NCBI GenBank assembly: GCA_917880885.1
Contig: OU862919.1
Span: forward strand, 12,914,001-12,978,000
DNA length: 64,000 nt
Origin: Limnephilus marmoratus
Lineage: Eukaryota > Arthropoda > Insecta > Trichoptera > Limnephilidae
Direction: 5' to 3'
The notes beneath the pieces were generated by a model that saw only the letters and a list, made by a program, of their open reading frames with translations, made no database searches and was not told the origin of the DNA. Positions 62,831-64,000 of the stretch are shown here, one piece after another. A program made the position numbers and the translations under genes. The number at the start of each line of letters is the position of its first letter. Position 1 is the stretch's first letter.

Positions 62831-64000
62831 TATGTATGTATGTATTATAAGACATTGAGAACTGCGGAATGTAGAAATTGGATATCTATAATTCAGGGAT
62901 AATTACTACAACTGGGTAACTTCAAGTCAGTGGACCTATATGCTAGTGGCGGTCGGTGACTTTTTGTATAAGGATGTTGAAGTATATACCTACCTAATAT
63001 TGAATATAAATATCTATAGACTAGCCCACGAACAAGATGCGATTACTGACAAAAATAGTATGTCAAATTAGCTCTATAAATCCTTTATGCTTCACATAAA
63101 TTATTACAGTTCTAAAATTAAATAGATATTCGAAAGATATTTAACGTTTCAATCGGCATTCCGGCATCCGTTATTCAAGCCAAATTGTCAAAATGGTCGT
63201 GTGAACAAATTCTCTAAAACGTACCGAATTAATCCACGCGCTTTATTAAGCTATTCTGTGTGCTATGCCTACGCACAGTAAAGTCGTTTTCTGCGCGTTG
63301 GATTCTCCCACCGAATGCGTATTCTGCTTCAGGCAAAACTTGGCAGGCAGAACTAAACGCGGATGCGCAAATATCAAACTTTTTCTAACATGGATGCGGA
63401 ATGGAGCAGGGAATCCACTGTTGCTGGTTTTGATGCATTTACGCAACATTCGACACACTAGCATCGAGAATGGTGTTGTTGTTTTGTTATTCGGTCTGGT
63501 CTGCGTGTCGCGTTTTGTTGTTTTTGGCTTCCGAGGTTGGGACGGTGCTATTGATTACTACTAAATTACTACTAAACTACTAAATTGCAGTATTTATTGC
63601 TGTTTACGGCTAGAAAAAAGTAACATCAAAGCTTTTTTTAGAGCTGAATAAATTAATATCAATAGGCCACTTGCATGGATTTCATAACGACTTCGAAAAA
63701 ATCATGTGGATAGATCTTTTTACTAAGATTAAGAAAAAGTTAGTAAAATTGTTTAGAAATGTACAGTTTTTGTTATTTTTAAATAAATAAATTCATTATT
63801 TAGGCTCGTGACGTCACTACATGAAAATGTCCCGTCTCCGAAAATGTTCCTATTATTTTTTTAAAATTCCACACTGATTTATTTTTTTATATGGCATCAC
63901 TTTGATTTCAGGCGAATTTTTGAATTCGTTCACTAGATTTATTGTTTGTTCTCTGCGAACTTATCATTTGGTTTCACTTTTTGATAGATGCTCTGAAGAG
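62831..64000. other. Right-hand flank, no gene supported
   Basis: A truncated AGTGGCGGTCGGTGACTT (62944) recalls the CAGTGGCGG element. The region 63240-63565 is GC-richer with overlapping ORFs on both strands (99 and 72 codons) and no recognisable domain; it could be transposon debris. The rest is AT-rich. Confidence 0.35.

Noticed and set aside
63246..63564. Overlapping 99-codon (plus) and 72-codon (minus) ORFs
   Set aside because: Neither has a recognisable domain; the GC-richer block is more likely transposon or flank sequence, and no splice or promoter context was seen.

Overview
The window looks like a piece of an AT-rich insect genome. Lepidoptera is the best guess (inference, not proven). 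The basis is GT-AG introns, a large multi-exon C2H2 zinc-finger gene, and a dense mix of Helitron, hAT, P, mariner, PIF-like, RTE and jockey/CR1-type elements. No bacterial-style operons are present. Most of the 64 kb is transposon-derived.

Host genes: (1) On the minus strand at 1572-2951 an uninterrupted 459-codon ORF encodes an unrecognised protein with six regularly spaced copies of a short basic/hydrophobic motif (R-x-K-T-[LF]-[FL]). (2) On the minus strand at 33809-33892 there is an apparent first coding exon (17 codons) with both splice sites; its partner exons were not found. (3) On the plus strand at 42699-61602 a 16-coding-exon gene encodes a 994-residue protein with 15 C2H2 zinc fingers. 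All exon phases join without a break and the coding length is exactly 2985 nt. Its introns, especially 3, 4, 6 and 9, are packed with transposons and inverted repeats.

Transposon landscape, left to right: tRNA-headed SINE-like unit (3.6-4.0 kb); fold-back with a hammerhead-like core (5.1 kb); two opposed minisatellites (5.6-6.2 kb); PIF-like MITE (6.9 kb); RTE insertion with 11-bp TSD (8.3-9.3 kb); a deep nest (12.6-20.3 kb) in which a repeat is split by a PIF-like MITE, that by a 7.2-kb hAT-type element, and that by a LINE and a P-type element carrying a THAP remnant and a Helitron; LINE 3' end (20.3-20.9 kb); deleted mariner (21.4-22.3 kb); inverted pair of tRNA-Thr-like sequences (23.4-23.9 kb); hAT and a second nest with a P-type MITE (24.2-26.2 kb); several Tc1-like, P-type, PIF-like and Helitron copies (26.9-37.0 kb); a 3.1-kb DNA transposon with long inverted termini and a decayed transposase-like ORF, itself split by a hammerhead-bearing fold-back (37.5-40.6 kb).

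Many insertions were delimited by eye from exact target-site duplications: 8 bp for hAT- and P-type, TAA for the PIF-like MITE, TA for mariner/Tc1-like, 11-16 bp for the hammerhead fold-backs. The most unusual signals are the three hammerhead-ribozyme-like fold-backs, the THAP/P-type family with matching MITEs, the motif-repeat orphan gene, and the roughly 840-bp palindrome inside intron 4 of the zinc-finger gene. All family names rest on reading motifs and termini; no database search was possible.
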